Assembly (NCBI GenBank): GCA_963969495.1
Contig: OZ018320.1
Coordinates: 74,630,245-74,694,244, forward strand
Source of the DNA: Ceratothoa steindachneri
Taxonomy: Eukaryota; Arthropoda; Malacostraca; Isopoda; Cymothoidae
Direction: 5' to 3'
DNA: 64,000 nt
Position 1 is the first letter of the stretch. Every line of letters starts with the position of its first letter. The notes under the pieces were generated by a model, which worked only from the letters and a program-made list of their open reading frames with translations, was not told the origin of the DNA and did no database searches. Positions 1 through 10,690 of this stretch are shown one piece after another. A program made the position numbers and the translations under genes.

Positions 1-620
1 GGTTCTTGGTTGTACAGGAGCAGCAGCTCCTCCGAACTTTGATGACGTTGAAGTCGATCATAGGGCGTGAGGTTTCTAGGGACCCGACGGGCAGAGACCT
101 TGGCCATGGCCAAATTATCGTGGATGATGTTGATAACACTTCCATGTGATATCCTAAGTTCTCGCTCGATTTCTTCGACCTTACCCGGTCGATTTTCGAG
201 TATCATCCTCTTCACACGGGCCACATTGTCCTCGTTGGTCACGCCTGACGGGCCTCCTGGACGGGGGTCATCCACAATCGGGCCTCACGACCATGGCGGA
301 ACTCCCTATTCCAGCGAGCAATGGTTGCATAGGAAGGGGCGGTGTCGGTGTACACTGCAATCATGCGTTCATGGATCTCTTTTGAATTCTTGCCTTCCTT
401 GGTCAAAAATTTGATCACTGCGCAGTGCTCAACCTTCTCCATTGTTGAAAAATTTGTGACTGACGATCTGTAATCAGCTACGGCTTTTTAAATACACGAG
501 GCAGGAGCGTGAGGCTGCAGGTCCTGACTTGTCATAACTTGTCCTGACACCCCCACAAACAGCCACCCCGCTTCCTCTGTTTTGCTCTACCGATTCGTAA
601 AACTTATTGACCGCCCCTCG
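1..620 (-). mobile_element. mariner-type DNA transposon, 5' end (cut by the window edge)
   Basis: The minus strand carries the N-terminal half of a mariner (SETMAR-like) transposase, running off the left edge. The first 67 residues (start at 442) hold the helix-turn-helix region with IKFLTKEGK, SYATIARWNREF. A frameshift near 270-290 moves the reading to another frame, where DDPRPGGPSGV, RISHGSVINII and TPYDRLQRHQSSEELL follow down to position 1. The outer end is the terminal inverted repeat, reading CGAGGGGCGGTCAATAAGTT inward from 620, with a TA target dinucleotide at 621-622. The frameshift makes this copy inactive. The DDE catalytic part lies outside the window. Confidence 0.88.
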
Positions 621-1017
621 TATTATGTGTAGAGTCACGTTCACGGAGCCAAATCACGGTGGGGCAGGGATGGGGGAGGGTTTAGCACATCATATCAGTA
701 TGACGTGCCAAGGAAATAAAGGAATTTTTATTCAGGGGGTGGGGGCATGGGGGGAGTTGTCTCGAGGAACTCTTTAGGTCCGGTGGTGTCTGGCTGGCCG
801 TTGGTTACCGTCCACGGTATGGCTCGATGAGAACGGGGTGGTTTTGGATGTGACATTTTCCTCGACCTTTCCTCCTTTGCTGGCTAAGAGTTCTCTTAGA
901 GCATCGAATAGAAGATTCTCCTAGGTGATGTATGCTTTTTACTTGGACTTTGGACTTTGGACATAATAGGTGGTGAAATTTAAGTAGAGTTAGAGAGAAA
1001 AAAAGTAAGAGAGTAAA
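621..1017. other. Intergenic, no gene seen
   Basis: Between the mariner end and the 52-bp repeat there is mixed sequence with a G-rich stretch around 660-760 and no convincing reading frame or repeat on either strand. Confidence 0.5.
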
Positions 1018-1173
1018 GTGTTAAAGGGTGAATTTAAAGAATAGATAATGTGTGGGAGACAGAATAAAAGTGTTAAAGGGTGAATTTAAAGAATAGATAA
1101 TGTGTGGGAGACAGAATAAAAGTGTTAAAGGGTGAATTTAAAGAATAGATAATGTGTGGGAGACAGAATAAAA
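1018..1173. repeat. Tandem repeat, 3 copies of 52 bp
   Basis: Three head-to-tail copies start at 1018, 1070 and 1122. Each begins GTGTTAAAGGGTGAATTTAA and ends GTGGGAGACAGAATAAA. The copies are identical by eye, so the array arose recently or is being homogenised. Confidence 0.95.
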
Positions 1174-1489
1174 AGGTTCCTAGTGAAAGAGTAGCTCTGT
1201 TATTTTGTTATTTTAGTTTTTTATTTAATAAACTATGAATTTATAGTTTATTTAATTAAATTAACAAGGTTAATTTAATTAATAGTTTTTCATCTTAATG
1301 ATGATCTTTGGCATTCAAGCCTTTATTTGAGACGGGGTTTTTAATCCCGCTGTGGTTATTTGAACAGATATTTTTCTAAATGTTAATTTGAGTTTGAAAT
1401 TTTTATTAAAGTAAATTTAGATTTTGGATTTATTATGGAGTTAATTTTTACTAATAAAAAACTTGCGCATTACACTAGTCGATTTTTGT

Positions 1490-4280
1490 CTATTGTCGAT
1501 TCTGTAATGTGTATTTGGGAGTCACGTCACCGTCAGACTGTAATTTGCTGCTTTTAAATGGTCTTATTTGCCGGTCGGCTTCGATGTCTAGGTGTGTACG
1601 AGAGAATTCAGGGGTCAAGCGGGTACCAATGGCTTGCCATATCCTCTTAGCTCTCTCGTGGAGCGCCACGTTGATTGGAGATAATCCAACCGAGTCGTGG
1701 AGCTCCCTCTGTCGTTTATGTTCTCTTCTTCGGGTGTTTGTAATGAGTAGCACCGCTTTGTTCTGGATGACTTGTAGTTTCGCAATGTGGGTCTTGGCGC
1801 TCGCGTTCAACGGCACCGGGGGGTATAAGAGTCTCGAACGAATACACGCATTGAATATCTTGAGTTTATTTGAGCGATTTAGGTCACGGAACCTATAAAA
1901 TTCCCTCAAATCTCTCTTGCTATTCGCGACTGTTCGCTCGATATGACTCTTGTAGCCCCAGAACCGTCCCTTCCAGGCAGTAAGGGATTCGCTCCCCTTA
2001 CCCGTATGTCATTGAAAGTCTTGCGAAACATGGGAATTATTTTGAATTTTGGGGCATTGGTCGATATCTTCCATCTCCTCTCGAAAGAGTTGATGTTGGA
2101 AATCTCCCCAGCCGTATTTCTCGCCATAAATTCTCTGTGAACGTAAGCGGCTGTACAAATTTGCGATATATCGTCAGCGAACTGAACGTAAATCGTACCT
2201 TCGGATAGAGGTTGTGGTAGGTCACGTGTATATATGTTGTATAGAAGGGGACTGAGACATCCCCCTTGTGGGACCCCTGATTCGAGCTCGAATTTGGGGC
2301 CTTTATATTCTCTGATATGTATGTACGTTATCCTCTCCATTATGTAGTCGCAAAGGATCCTTTCAAGAATGGGGTTGAGGCCTACTTGAAGGATATTAAA
2401 TTGTAGTCCTCTCTTCCAAACCTTATCGAAAGCTTTTTTACATCGCGGAGCACCAGGTCATCATGCCTTTTGTCTGCCTTGATCTTGGCAAGCTTTTTGG
2501 TGATAACGGCTATTGCCGTATCAGTCCATCTTTTCCTTCTGAAGCCGTGTTGTTGCTCGTTATGCAAGTTGGCTTCGTCGAGAAAAGAGTTGACTCTATT
2601 GGCTAATATCTTCTCGAAGACTTTGCCAGCAAATTCTAAGAGAGATATCGGCCAAAAGCTGGCAGGGCAGTCCGAGGGCTTTCCCGATTTAGGAATGAAA
2701 ATCATCTTAGTTACTTTCCACTGATCGGGAAAGTAGCCCGTGTTCAGAGCGGCATTCATGATGTTAAGCAGCCACTCCAAACATTAGGCGGGGCCTTGAT
2801 GAAGTTCTTCCTGGTCAGCCCCGTGGTACCCGGTGCTCTTTGACGAAAGGATTTTAGGGCGAGGACAGTTCTAGGGCAGGTATTTCACTACCATAGCCCT
2901 CCATCACTCTTTCTTGCGACACACAATGATGAGGGGAGGTTCTGTGTATTTGTGTGTTTAGTTGTTGTATTATGTCAATCTCGAATTCAAGGTCGTAATT
3001 GTCATTTTCTTCTGGGGTAATTTTAAAGATTGAGGACCAGAAAATGCTAAACATTTCCTCAATCTCTTCAGGCTCGTCAATTTCCATACCGTCGTTTATA
3101 AGTGTGATTCTTTTGGGGGGAGGTCTTCCTTTTAGGCGTTTAACTGTCTGCCAGAAAGTATGTGAGTCTCTTTCAATATCGAGTCTTTCTATTAGTCTAT
3201 CCCATGTGAGTATCTGTTGTTCCGTAATTAGTGTCTGGATTTCGTCTTTAATCTCTCTTAGTCTTCTGTGGGCATTGTGGTTGTGGCCTATCAGCGCTAC
3301 TACATTGGACAGGTCCTTATATTCCTGGGCCAGGGCTTTCTTGGGAGGGGTCCAATAGGGATCTGGAAGGGTTTTATAATTGATATGGGGAATACTATTT
3401 TTATCGGCTTTAATTAGGAGGTCAGTGATTCTATCCAGCTCTTTATCTATCTCTTCTAAATTGGCATCGAGTAAAGGGTCTGGGATATAATTAGAAGGTA
3501 ATTTCTCTAGCTTTCTCAGTTCGCCTGCTTATAGTTTTTGCTTTCTGGGAATTTGAATGGGATTTACTCCAACTGTAATTTTAATAGCCTGGTGGTCGCT
3601 CGGAATGAGGGGGCCCAGTTCAATGTAGTAGTTGTATATAAACCTGATACTAGATAAAACAATATCAGGTTTCGTTGCTGCTTTTCCCGTTGTGTATGTC
3701 GGGAATTCTGGTCCGATTCTTGTCACGTATTGTCTGTCAAGTAATACTTCTATGTTTCTGCCTGCATTGTTGTAGGAGGTATATCCCGCCGCTGCACATC
3801 TTGCATTCAGATCTCCAGCAAAGATTACATTTTTCTTATGGCTGAAAATCTGTAGAAGGTTGTGCATGGGTACATAGCCGCGTCTTGGGGGTTCGTACCC
3901 CGTAGCCACGACCAGCCTCCCCCCAGGGTAGTGCCTACCTCAATGGCAAGGTATGAGTCATCTAAGTCGGGTAGCTTTTTGCATTTTAGTCCTTTTTTGA
4001 CGGCTATTGCGCAGCCGTCATACCGTTCCTGGCTATGATTTTTCCTAATGACGTATTGAAATATTTTTAACTCTTTTTGCGCGGTCAGTCCCTGTTCAGA
4101 GATAAGTACAATGTCAGGGTCACTTTGTCGCAAAATATTTCCATAGATAGAACCTTTTCCGCCCCACCCATTGATATTCATTTGTACAATCGTAAGTCTG
4201 TTGGTCATTTTGTATAATGTTGGGTCTTTTAGTTTGTGGGATAAAATTGGACGCTTATTCACGATCCACTTTATCCCCAT
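1490..4280 (-). pseudogene. Jockey-type non-LTR retrotransposon ORF2 (endonuclease plus reverse transcriptase), decayed
   Basis: Reading 4280 to 1490 on the minus strand gives an apurinic-type endonuclease followed by a reverse transcriptase. The endonuclease shows LTIVQMNINGWGGK, PDIVLISEQGL, GDLNARCAAAGY and SDHQAIKI. A frameshift splits it near 3900. A linker follows (about 3530-2900). RT motifs are WPISLLEFAGKVFEKILANR, EQQHGFRRKRWTDTA, VPQGGCLSPLLYNIYT and the catalytic box FADD (usual Y/FADD). The last 140 residues (1909-1490) are the C-terminal thumb region with LQVIQNKAVLLITN. No RNase H is seen, as expected for Jockey. At least four frame changes separate the blocks. ORF2 overlaps the end of ORF1 by 26 nt. 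The 3' UTR probably continues to about 1300. Confidence 0.85.
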
Positions 4281-5670
4281 GAGGTGTACTAGGCGGGGTG
4301 CGCTCCCTGCCGTTTCGTTTTTTCCTGAATTCTGTGTCAGCGATTATGTGTAAGCAGTCTGTAGTCAATTTAATCATATTTTGGGCGAGAGCCTCCTCAA
4401 CCTGCCGTCCCGGAACCTCATCTGAGCATTCCCACTTGTATCTTTCGGTCCTAGGACCCTCCGATACTTCGCGGGAATCGATTTCGGTTGGGAAGGGCGC
4501 CGATTCGGGGGCATATAGCTTGAGATTGAAGCCTCTCGCATGATATTTGAGTTGGTGTTCCCTGCCTCGAGATGAGGAGGTTGACCTTGGACCACGTGTT
4601 TTTGAGGGTTTTTTCGACCGTGGAGACCTACTCTCTTTTGGTCGCACTGCTTCCTTGTTAGGTGTCTTGGTTTTTGTTTTTAGTGTACCGGTATTATTTT
4701 GGGGGAATGTAAGTGGCGCTTGTTTTTCTGATTGAGTTGTTGGTTTTGCTTTGTTCAGGCGTCGGTCGCGTGTGCTGACTGTGTTTTTAGGTGCGGGTAC
4801 CTTTTGGCACGTTTTATGGCACTGAGCGGCTACGCTTATTCGCATAACCTCCTCTGATAGACTTTCTTTACAAGCATGCGGTAGACCTTGGTGGCAAAAG
4901 TACCTGGGCGTGTAATCTTTGCTATGTGTGCATAATAAATGCAGCACATAATTTTGGTCGAGTGCTCATTTTCGATGTGGAGAAAGGTCTTTTGGTTATT
5001 CGTCTCGGCAATCGCGGCTTTGGCTACTTTTGCATAGGTTGAATTTGTTTTTTTATCTTATTTTTCCTGATCGGGCATGCCATGGACATAGTCCGGTGGA
5101 GGCCTTCACAGTTTAGACACTTTGGATAGGTACTCTTACAATCGCGCTAAAAATGGTTGCGACCGGCACAAATCGAGCATATCGTAAGGTCTTTTTCAGG
5201 GCAGCTTGAAGTGGTGTGTTTGCCGTACTTGTAGCACCGAAATCACATTTGCAAGCGACAAACTTTTCCCTTTCAATCTGCTCTGGGCAGACTCTTACGC
5301 TAAAAAGAAGTAAAACGAGATCCTTTGCCTTTTGAGCCATTGCCGTGTCCTCTAAAACGACCTTGAAGACGTGCGTGTAGGTTTTGAACTTAATTACCTC
5401 CGCTACTTTTGCCCAAGGGTAGTTCCTTTCAACTTCATCCTTTATGTCTTCTGCCGAGTGGCTCCCGACCCAGGAGTCGTGGCGCCTGCAGATAACACTA
5501 CGGTGTGTTTTGATTTAAGGGGGTGTGGGGGTTTCAGGTTAACCGTCTTCAGGCATTCAACTTCTTTGCTTGAGGTCAAGGCTTCGCAGTCGGCCTCCCT
5601 CGCACAAATAGCAGAGTATCCATTTTGGATGTCGATTAGTCTGACCAGTGCAATTTTCAAGTTACCATAA
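4255..5670 (-). pseudogene. Jockey-type ORF1 (gag-like nucleic-acid-binding protein), frameshifted
   Basis: This ORF lies upstream of the endonuclease-RT ORF on the same strand. Around 5240-5050 the minus strand encodes three zinc knuckles of the C-x2-C-x4-H-x4-C type: CYKYGKHTTSSC, CSICAGRNHF then a stop and RDC, and CLNCEGLHRTMSMAC. N-terminal blocks (5660-5442 and 5340-5250) come in different frames; the C-terminal 230 residues (4947-4255) are Lys/Ser/Arg-rich with TRGPRSTSSSRGREH. The knuckles and order match Jockey-clade ORF1 proteins that coat the RNA. At least two frameshifts and an internal stop make it non-functional. Confidence 0.78.
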
Positions 5671-5924
5671 ATCTGTTTAAAAACCTTGTCTCTGTCCGGT
5701 TTCGGGGGCCAGGATAGATTTAAAGTGTTACTAACGCTCCAACCATTTACACATAAACACGGCCGAAGTCAGTGGCAAAGGAGGAAAAGTTTAGGGCGAG
5801 ATTCGCTAAGACACCCTCACCAGACACTCTCATATTCGAGCCTCGTGATTCGGAACAAGAATATTATCTAGAAGAAGACGGTCAATACGTGCAGTAAGAG
5901 GAGTAAAAAATCCCGAAGGGGGCC

Positions 5925-7470
5925 ATGGGGCCTCCCAACCGGGACTACAAGAGGGTGCACTATCGGTGGAGCGACCAAAGCACCAATTCCAACAGTCATG
6001 CAAACCATCTTCGACATGCTAAATATATCCCTAATAAGGCTTATGATACCACCAACGGCTCCGCAGCAGTGTGCTGGAAAGAAGAAGATATCGAGAGACT
6101 GGTATCTGAGGAAGCCAATGAGCCCCTACGTGCGATTGGCCTCGAAGCTGTTATCCCCAAGGAAATCCTCGCGCGCCGAACTATCATACTTAGGAGACTC
6201 GACCCGTTCTTCACAGACAACTCTTGTGAGGACATCGAGGTTGAGCTAACTAAACAACAGAATGTGGCAAAAATCGACAAAGTCGAAAAATTTGGCAAAA
6301 ACATAGTGAAAGTAATCTTTACAAACAACGAGATGGCTCAGAGGGCCATGAAGGATGGACTCCTGGGATTCTTCCTTCGTATCGACCCATGGACAAGTTA
6401 AGGCGGAGGAGTTTATCCAACTCGAGTTCTGCCAACGTTGCCTGGCCGTGGAACAACATCCCAATAAATAATGTATGGCGGATGACGTCACTTGCTCCAT
6501 CTGCTCCAAACTCGGTCACGAATGCAAAGAGTGCACTTCCGAGAAACAAAGATGCGCTAACTGCGGAAGGGACCACAAGGCCGTGGCCATGAGGTAACCC
6601 ATCTGCAAGGAAGCCATTCAGGAAAAACGAGATGTAATGAAGCAGGTAAAGGAGGCAAAGTCCAAGACCTACGTCGAGGCAGTGGCATCAACCAAGACCA
6701 GCAGCACAGAAAACTCTGCCCCAAAACTGGTAATGCCAGGTGAGTCTAAGGAGATTATGACCATGATCGTCTTTGCTCACTTGGTGAATCTAGCTAACCC
6801 TGGTTCATTTGCAGAGGAGTTAAATCGCCTCCTGCAAAAGAACGGTTTTCAGAAAAGCTATGGTTCCCGCCCAACCCCGCATCGCAGGAAATGTTAAGGA
6901 TACAAATTATCGACGTTCCCCAGCAAAAAAAAAACACTGGAAAAGAAGAAGTTGTGAATCGGCACCATAAAACATCGGAGGAAGAACTCACAACGGAAGA
7001 AGAATTGGAAAAAGACGGAAACACAAAAAAGTTCACAAAGAAGAAAAAACAAATAAGGAAAAAGAAAAGACAAGTGGTACAAGAGGCAAATAAAGAAAAG
7101 GAAACAAGCCAATCTCAAGAAAGCTGAGACGAAGATGAAATCCTAAAGTATCGGGGATTTCCACTAACGGAGAAAAGGGATATCCTTCTGCGGGGCTGTT
7201 TCTTCGACGCCTTGGACGTGGACCTTAAATTCCATGGTTTCACTCAATGCCGAACCCCAAAGGGACACAATGAAAAACTGCTCGACGGAATCAACAAAGG
7301 CAAATACAAATGGACATACGAAAGACCATAATCCCCGAAGGAAATAGGTAGAGTATTGATGAAGAGCGTGATTTACATCCCGGACTCGTGCTTACACACC
7401 ATCGGTAATGGAGAATGGCCACAAGACTTCGGAGTATTACTTAACCTCCAAAATAGAAACTAGTGTTAGC
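5925..7470 (+). pseudogene. Second non-LTR ORF1 (gag-like) with RRM-like region, three zinc knuckles and an extra C-terminal part
   Basis: Facing the previous element head to head, this ORF encodes an RRM-like segment (RRTIILRRLDPFFTDNSCED to VKVIFTNNEMAQRAMKDGLL, about residues 80-145). In a shifted frame from about 6400 come the knuckles CQRCLAVEQH, CSICSKLGHECKEC and CANCGRDHKAVAMRC. A Lys/Glu-rich stretch follows (6890-7127), then, after a stop, a block with LKYRGFPLTEKRDILLRGC and DALDVDLKFHGFTQCRTPKG to about 7460, which I do not recognise. No endonuclease or RT follows; the next sequence is the tRNA-like repeat. It is probably a truncated Jockey-like copy, or a gag-only derivative. Confidence 0.65.
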
Positions 7471-7557
7471 AAGAAGTGAACAAATCAAAGTGATTAAAAC
7501 AAGTTGTCAAAAGTGCGAAAAATTGAACAAATTAAAGCGTCTAAAATAAGCAATCTA

Positions 7558-7673
7558 AAGTGAGAAAAGTGAATGAATCGAGGGAAAAACAATTAAAATG
7601 GTCTAATAGTGTAAAATATAGAATAATAAGAGAATGAATCTAGGGAATAATAATTATAATGGTCTAATAGTAT
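7558..7673. repeat. About 62-bp imperfect tandem duplication
   Basis: Two imperfect copies share GAATGAATC(G/T)AGGGAA and ATGGTCTAATAGT. Sequence resembling the continuation of this unit (GTGTAAAACATAGAAAAATA) reappears at 8937, right after the tRNA-like elements. This suggests the 7674-8936 block was inserted into the array. Confidence 0.6.
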
Positions 7674-8097
7674 TGTAGGGGGGCGAAGATGTATAAGAGA
7701 AAAACTTCCTTCCAAAAAAGCGAGAATATAAATAGCCCATTAAATTACCAAATCAAAACGGACTTCGCCATAGCATAATGGTAGAGTGCTAGCCTCGGGA
7801 TTCAAAAGATCCGCGATCGATCCCCAAAGTCCACAATTTTTACAAAGAAAATTCTCTAAGAAAACGGAGACCACGAAAAACGCTTTAAGGACAACTCAAG
7901 AAATCAACTCAAGAGAAAACTGCTCTCAAGGAAAAACGGAAAGAAAACGACTTCAAGGGCTAACTTGTCATCATGAAGCAGAAAAGGTCTCAGAATTGGG
8001 AGGAATCATCACATCGTCATTAAAAGGAAGATACATCAAGAAAAAGAAGATCAAGAATTAACCCAGTCAACCCAACTTAAAGAAGAAAGAATCCCAG
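7674..8097 (+). mobile_element. tRNA-like Pol III repeat, copy 1
   Basis: The unit begins TGTAGGGGGGCGAAGATG and runs to about 8097, where similarity to copy 2 stops. About 85 bp of leader precede a tRNA-like segment at 7760-7833. Its ends could pair (GGACTT at 7760, AAGTCC at 7827) and a D-stem can form (GCAT/GTGC). The T-stem does not pair and there are four extra bases before the D-arm, so it is not a working tRNA gene. A run of five T lies just after it (7836-7840). The A-rich tail part carries GAATTAACCCAG, shared with copy 2. Confidence 0.72.
7771..7823 (+). promoter_or_regulatory. Internal RNA polymerase III A and B boxes, copy 1
   Basis: TAGCATAATGG at 7771-7781 fits the A-box consensus TRGYNNARNNG at every position. 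GATCGATCC at 7815-7823 fits the B-box consensus GWTCRANNC. The spacing of 44 bp between box starts is normal for type 2 Pol III promoters. Use in vivo is inferred only. Confidence 0.65.
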
Positions 8098-8488
8098 CCT
8101 ACAAGAATACTATGAGTCAGATTACGGGAAGACAAAATATTTGAAGGGGCATCTTCAGTCAAAAAAATTTAATAAATTAAGGGCCCCCCTCCCGATAACT
8201 GGTGACCCTCAAAAGGCCGAAAAATCTTCTGATCTTCGTTACAACTGCACCAGCTCTCCTACTAGAGTTTAAGAAAAAGTGATGCTGGGAACCGGAGACC
8301 CGGGAAAGGATATTACTGATTAGGTTCGAAAACTTAGTTCGCTCTCCTAAATCCCACTTAATTAGCTCCACTCATCCCGCAGATTTGGAGGCCAGGGAGG
8401 GAGAGCTACTAGTAATTCTCGATTAAGAGATCCAATACTAGTCTCTCCCCAATTCTCAAATTCGCTCCGCGTTCTAGAAAGGGACCTG
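8098..8488. other. Unique spacer between the two tRNA-like repeats
   Basis: This sequence is absent from copy 2. It carries no recognisable gene. It may be a separate insertion or the real 3' part of copy 1. Confidence 0.4.
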
Positions 8489-8936
8489 TGTAGGGGTGCG
8501 AAGATGTATAAGAGAAAAACTTCCTTCCAAAAAAGCGAGAATATAAATAGCCCATTAAATTACCAAGTCAGGACGGACTTCGCCGTAGCATAATAGTAGA
8601 GTGCTAGCCTCGGGATTCAAAAGACCCGCGATCGATCCCCAAAGTTCACAATTTTTACAAAGAAAATTCTCGAAGAGAAAACCGCGCTCAAAGAAAACGG
8701 AACTAAAGGAAATCGACTTTCAAGGGCTAACTCGTCTCAACTCATCAAGACCTCATCAAATCATCAAGAATTAAGAAGAACTCATCACGTCATCAGAATT
8801 GGAAGGAATCATCACATCGTCGTTAAAAAAGGAAGATACATCAAGAAAAAAGAAGATCAAGAATTAACCCAGCCAACTTAAAAGACGAAAGAATCTCAGC
8901 CAAGAAATGAAAAAAATATAAATATGCATCCCTACA
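8489..8936 (+). mobile_element. tRNA-like Pol III repeat, copy 2, with inverted ends
   Basis: This is a second copy of the unit at 7674, clearly similar across the leader and tRNA-like part, with shorter similar blocks in the tail. It begins TGTAGGGGTGC and ends GCATCCCTACA, so its ends form an 11-bp inverted repeat with one mismatch. Both Pol III boxes are intact (A box 8586-8596, B box 8630-8638). The mix of a tRNA-type promoter, as in SINEs, with inverted ends, as in MITEs, is odd. It may be a SINE inserted in a MITE that then spread as one unit. Confidence 0.7.
8586..8638 (+). promoter_or_regulatory. Internal RNA polymerase III A and B boxes, copy 2
   Basis: TAGCATAATAG (8586-8596) and GATCGATCC (8630-8638) both fit the Pol III consensus, although the A box differs from copy 1 at one base. 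Confidence 0.62.
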
Positions 8937-9740
8937 GTGTAAAACATAGAAAAATAAACTAACGATTAAGCTAAACAAGAATAAAAATATCAGTAAGACT
9001 ATTTAACAGATTAGATAATAATTTAATTCGTGTGTAAATAGTAATATCATAAAGTGCTACCAAAATAAAGTTTTAAATGAAACAAGAGAAAATAGTAAAA
9101 CCAGAACAATGAATTTATCTAAATAAGACAAAAAGAACAACTCAATTAAAAATAAGTGCTCAAATAAATAAAATCAAACATAAAAGGATTATATTAAAAA
9201 CTTTACTTCAAACCTTTCTTTATAAATTTGACTTAAAAAATTATCTCTAAAAATTATACTAAGTTTAAATAACAAAAATTAAAAAAAACTCATGCATTCT
9301 TTCAAAACAATATATAGTGCTAATAAGTTGACCTCCCCGTTGATTTCGGGAGAATCTGTTTTCCTACTCATACTTACAGTTTACTCCTACTCTTCTCCAC
9401 TAATTTTTCCAAAAATATAACTTCGCCACTACACCTATCTATTGTTTCATTTCAAATATATGGATTTACATTTTTTTTTATATATTTGTAAAATGGAAAA
9501 ACATTGTATATTTATTCCTTTAATAAATCATAATCATAATCAATTTCCGAATTTTTAGACTTGGAAGAAATCTACAAGAAAATTGAGCTCACCGAAAAGT
9601 TCACAGCCGGTAAAGGAGGAAAAGTCGAGGAAGGCACCCAAGAACGCCATCGATTTTTACCTTTTCTCCACGGGACTTCATGAATAAGATCTATTTTGTA
9701 CGGAGCTACGTTTGGCCGACACAAGATATCGTACTGCATA
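8937..9740. other. AT-rich spacer, no gene seen
   Basis: Very AT-rich sequence with short A-runs. A small patch at 9550-9660 could read as a short Lys/Glu-rich peptide on the + strand but has no recognisable relatives and no clean splice context. Confidence 0.5.
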
Positions 9741-9741
9741 C

Positions 9742-10060
9742 TGGGGAGTCTAGCTTCCTGTTTACGAAGGAGAAATACTGCAAAGCGGGAAGTTTACCTT
9801 CCTATTCACAAAAGAGAGCTATTAACAGCGGGAAATTTATCTTCCTATTTACAAAATAGAGCTATTAAAAGCGGGAAGTTTATCTTCCTATTTACAAGAG
9901 AGAGCTATTAAAAGCGGGAAGTTTATCTTCCTATTTAAGAACATAAGAAAAGAAGGAGACTGCAAAAGACCATTTATGGCCTACAAGCGGGAAGTTTATC
10001 TTCCTATTTACAAGAGAGAGCTATTAACAGCAGGGAGGTTATCTTCCTATTTATAAGGTT
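9742..10060 (+). repeat. 43-bp tandem repeat with a hairpin in each unit
   Basis: Units start with GCGGGAAGTTTATC at 9785, 9828, 9871, 9914, 9987 and 10030, spaced by 43 bp except for one 73-bp gap holding diverged sequence. A weak extra unit lies at 9742. Each unit holds GGAAG-TTTAT-CTTCC, a 5-bp perfect hairpin, followed by TATTTACAAGAGAGAGC. The array abuts the 3' end of a Penelope fragment. Confidence 0.9.
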
Positions 10061-10535
10061 CAATGTGTGAACCGTTTAAATTTTTCACACAAATGTTTAC
10101 TAGGTTCGATCTTCGACCCCCACAGATGTTTTTCATAAGGAGATTGTTGGCTTTTGTTTTTTTATAGTAAATAATCAGTTGAATTTTTTCCATTTGATTC
10201 TTAACCTTGATGTTACTGTTAATAATCTCCTTGATGTTTTTTTCATCTATTTTATAGGCCTTGGACATCTGATTTCTGTAGTACAGATTGATGCTGTTTA
10301 CTGCGCTTTGAAGCCGTTGTTCAGAAGTGTTTGTTTTGCCCGTGAGATCTTTTGGTGGAAAAGTTTCCACGTAGAGCAGCATTTATATGCTCGGCGGATG
10401 TATGACCCGATTATAGTTATTTTATATCTTTCAGGGCATTCGCTATCCGCATTGAGGCATCTTCCCATGTCCGTAATTTTTCTATATACTTTTGTGATAT
10501 AGCTACCATTGATGTTTTGAACCTCAAAGAGAGAT
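10047..10535 (-). pseudogene. Penelope-like element fragment (end of RT domain and linker)
   Basis: The minus strand reads VYRKITDMGRCLNADSECPE, IIGSYIRRAYKCCSTW and LLNNGFKAQ (about 10490-10300), then, after a frameshift, NLYYRNQMSKAYKIDEKNIK and IYYKKTKANNLLMKN (to about 10130). The same segments occur in the longer + strand Penelope copy at 48.7-49.1 kb. The RT core and GIY-YIG endonuclease are missing, so this is a truncated, dead copy. Confidence 0.85.
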
Positions 10536-10539
10536 GAAT

Positions 10540-10688
10540 ACAGGACAAGTGATCCACCATCTACAAGATGGAATAAAAAAGACAGAAGAATACAAAGTTG
10601 CCAAAGGAATTTAACTAAGGCGAAATACACCATGGTCTTCAACAAAATTTGCATTCAAGCATTCAAGAAAGACTGCTACCCATCTACA

Positions 10689-10690
<2 letters not shown>
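10540..10690 (+). repeat. Penelope-associated terminal repeat, copy 1
   Basis: A stretch beginning GATGAATACAGGACAAGTGA and ending CTGCTACCCATCTACACTA is repeated at 49666-49821. In both places it runs directly into a long AT tract. Both copies lie in + orientation although the neighbouring Penelope bodies point opposite ways. Confidence 0.85.

Noticed and set aside
7760..7833. Functional tRNA gene
   Set aside because: Boxes A and B are good, but there are four extra bases before the D-arm, and neither anticodon stem nor T-stem can pair.
9785..10043. Regularly spaced 43-bp repeats as a CRISPR array
   Set aside because: The whole 43-bp unit repeats with no unique spacers, and the window is eukaryotic.
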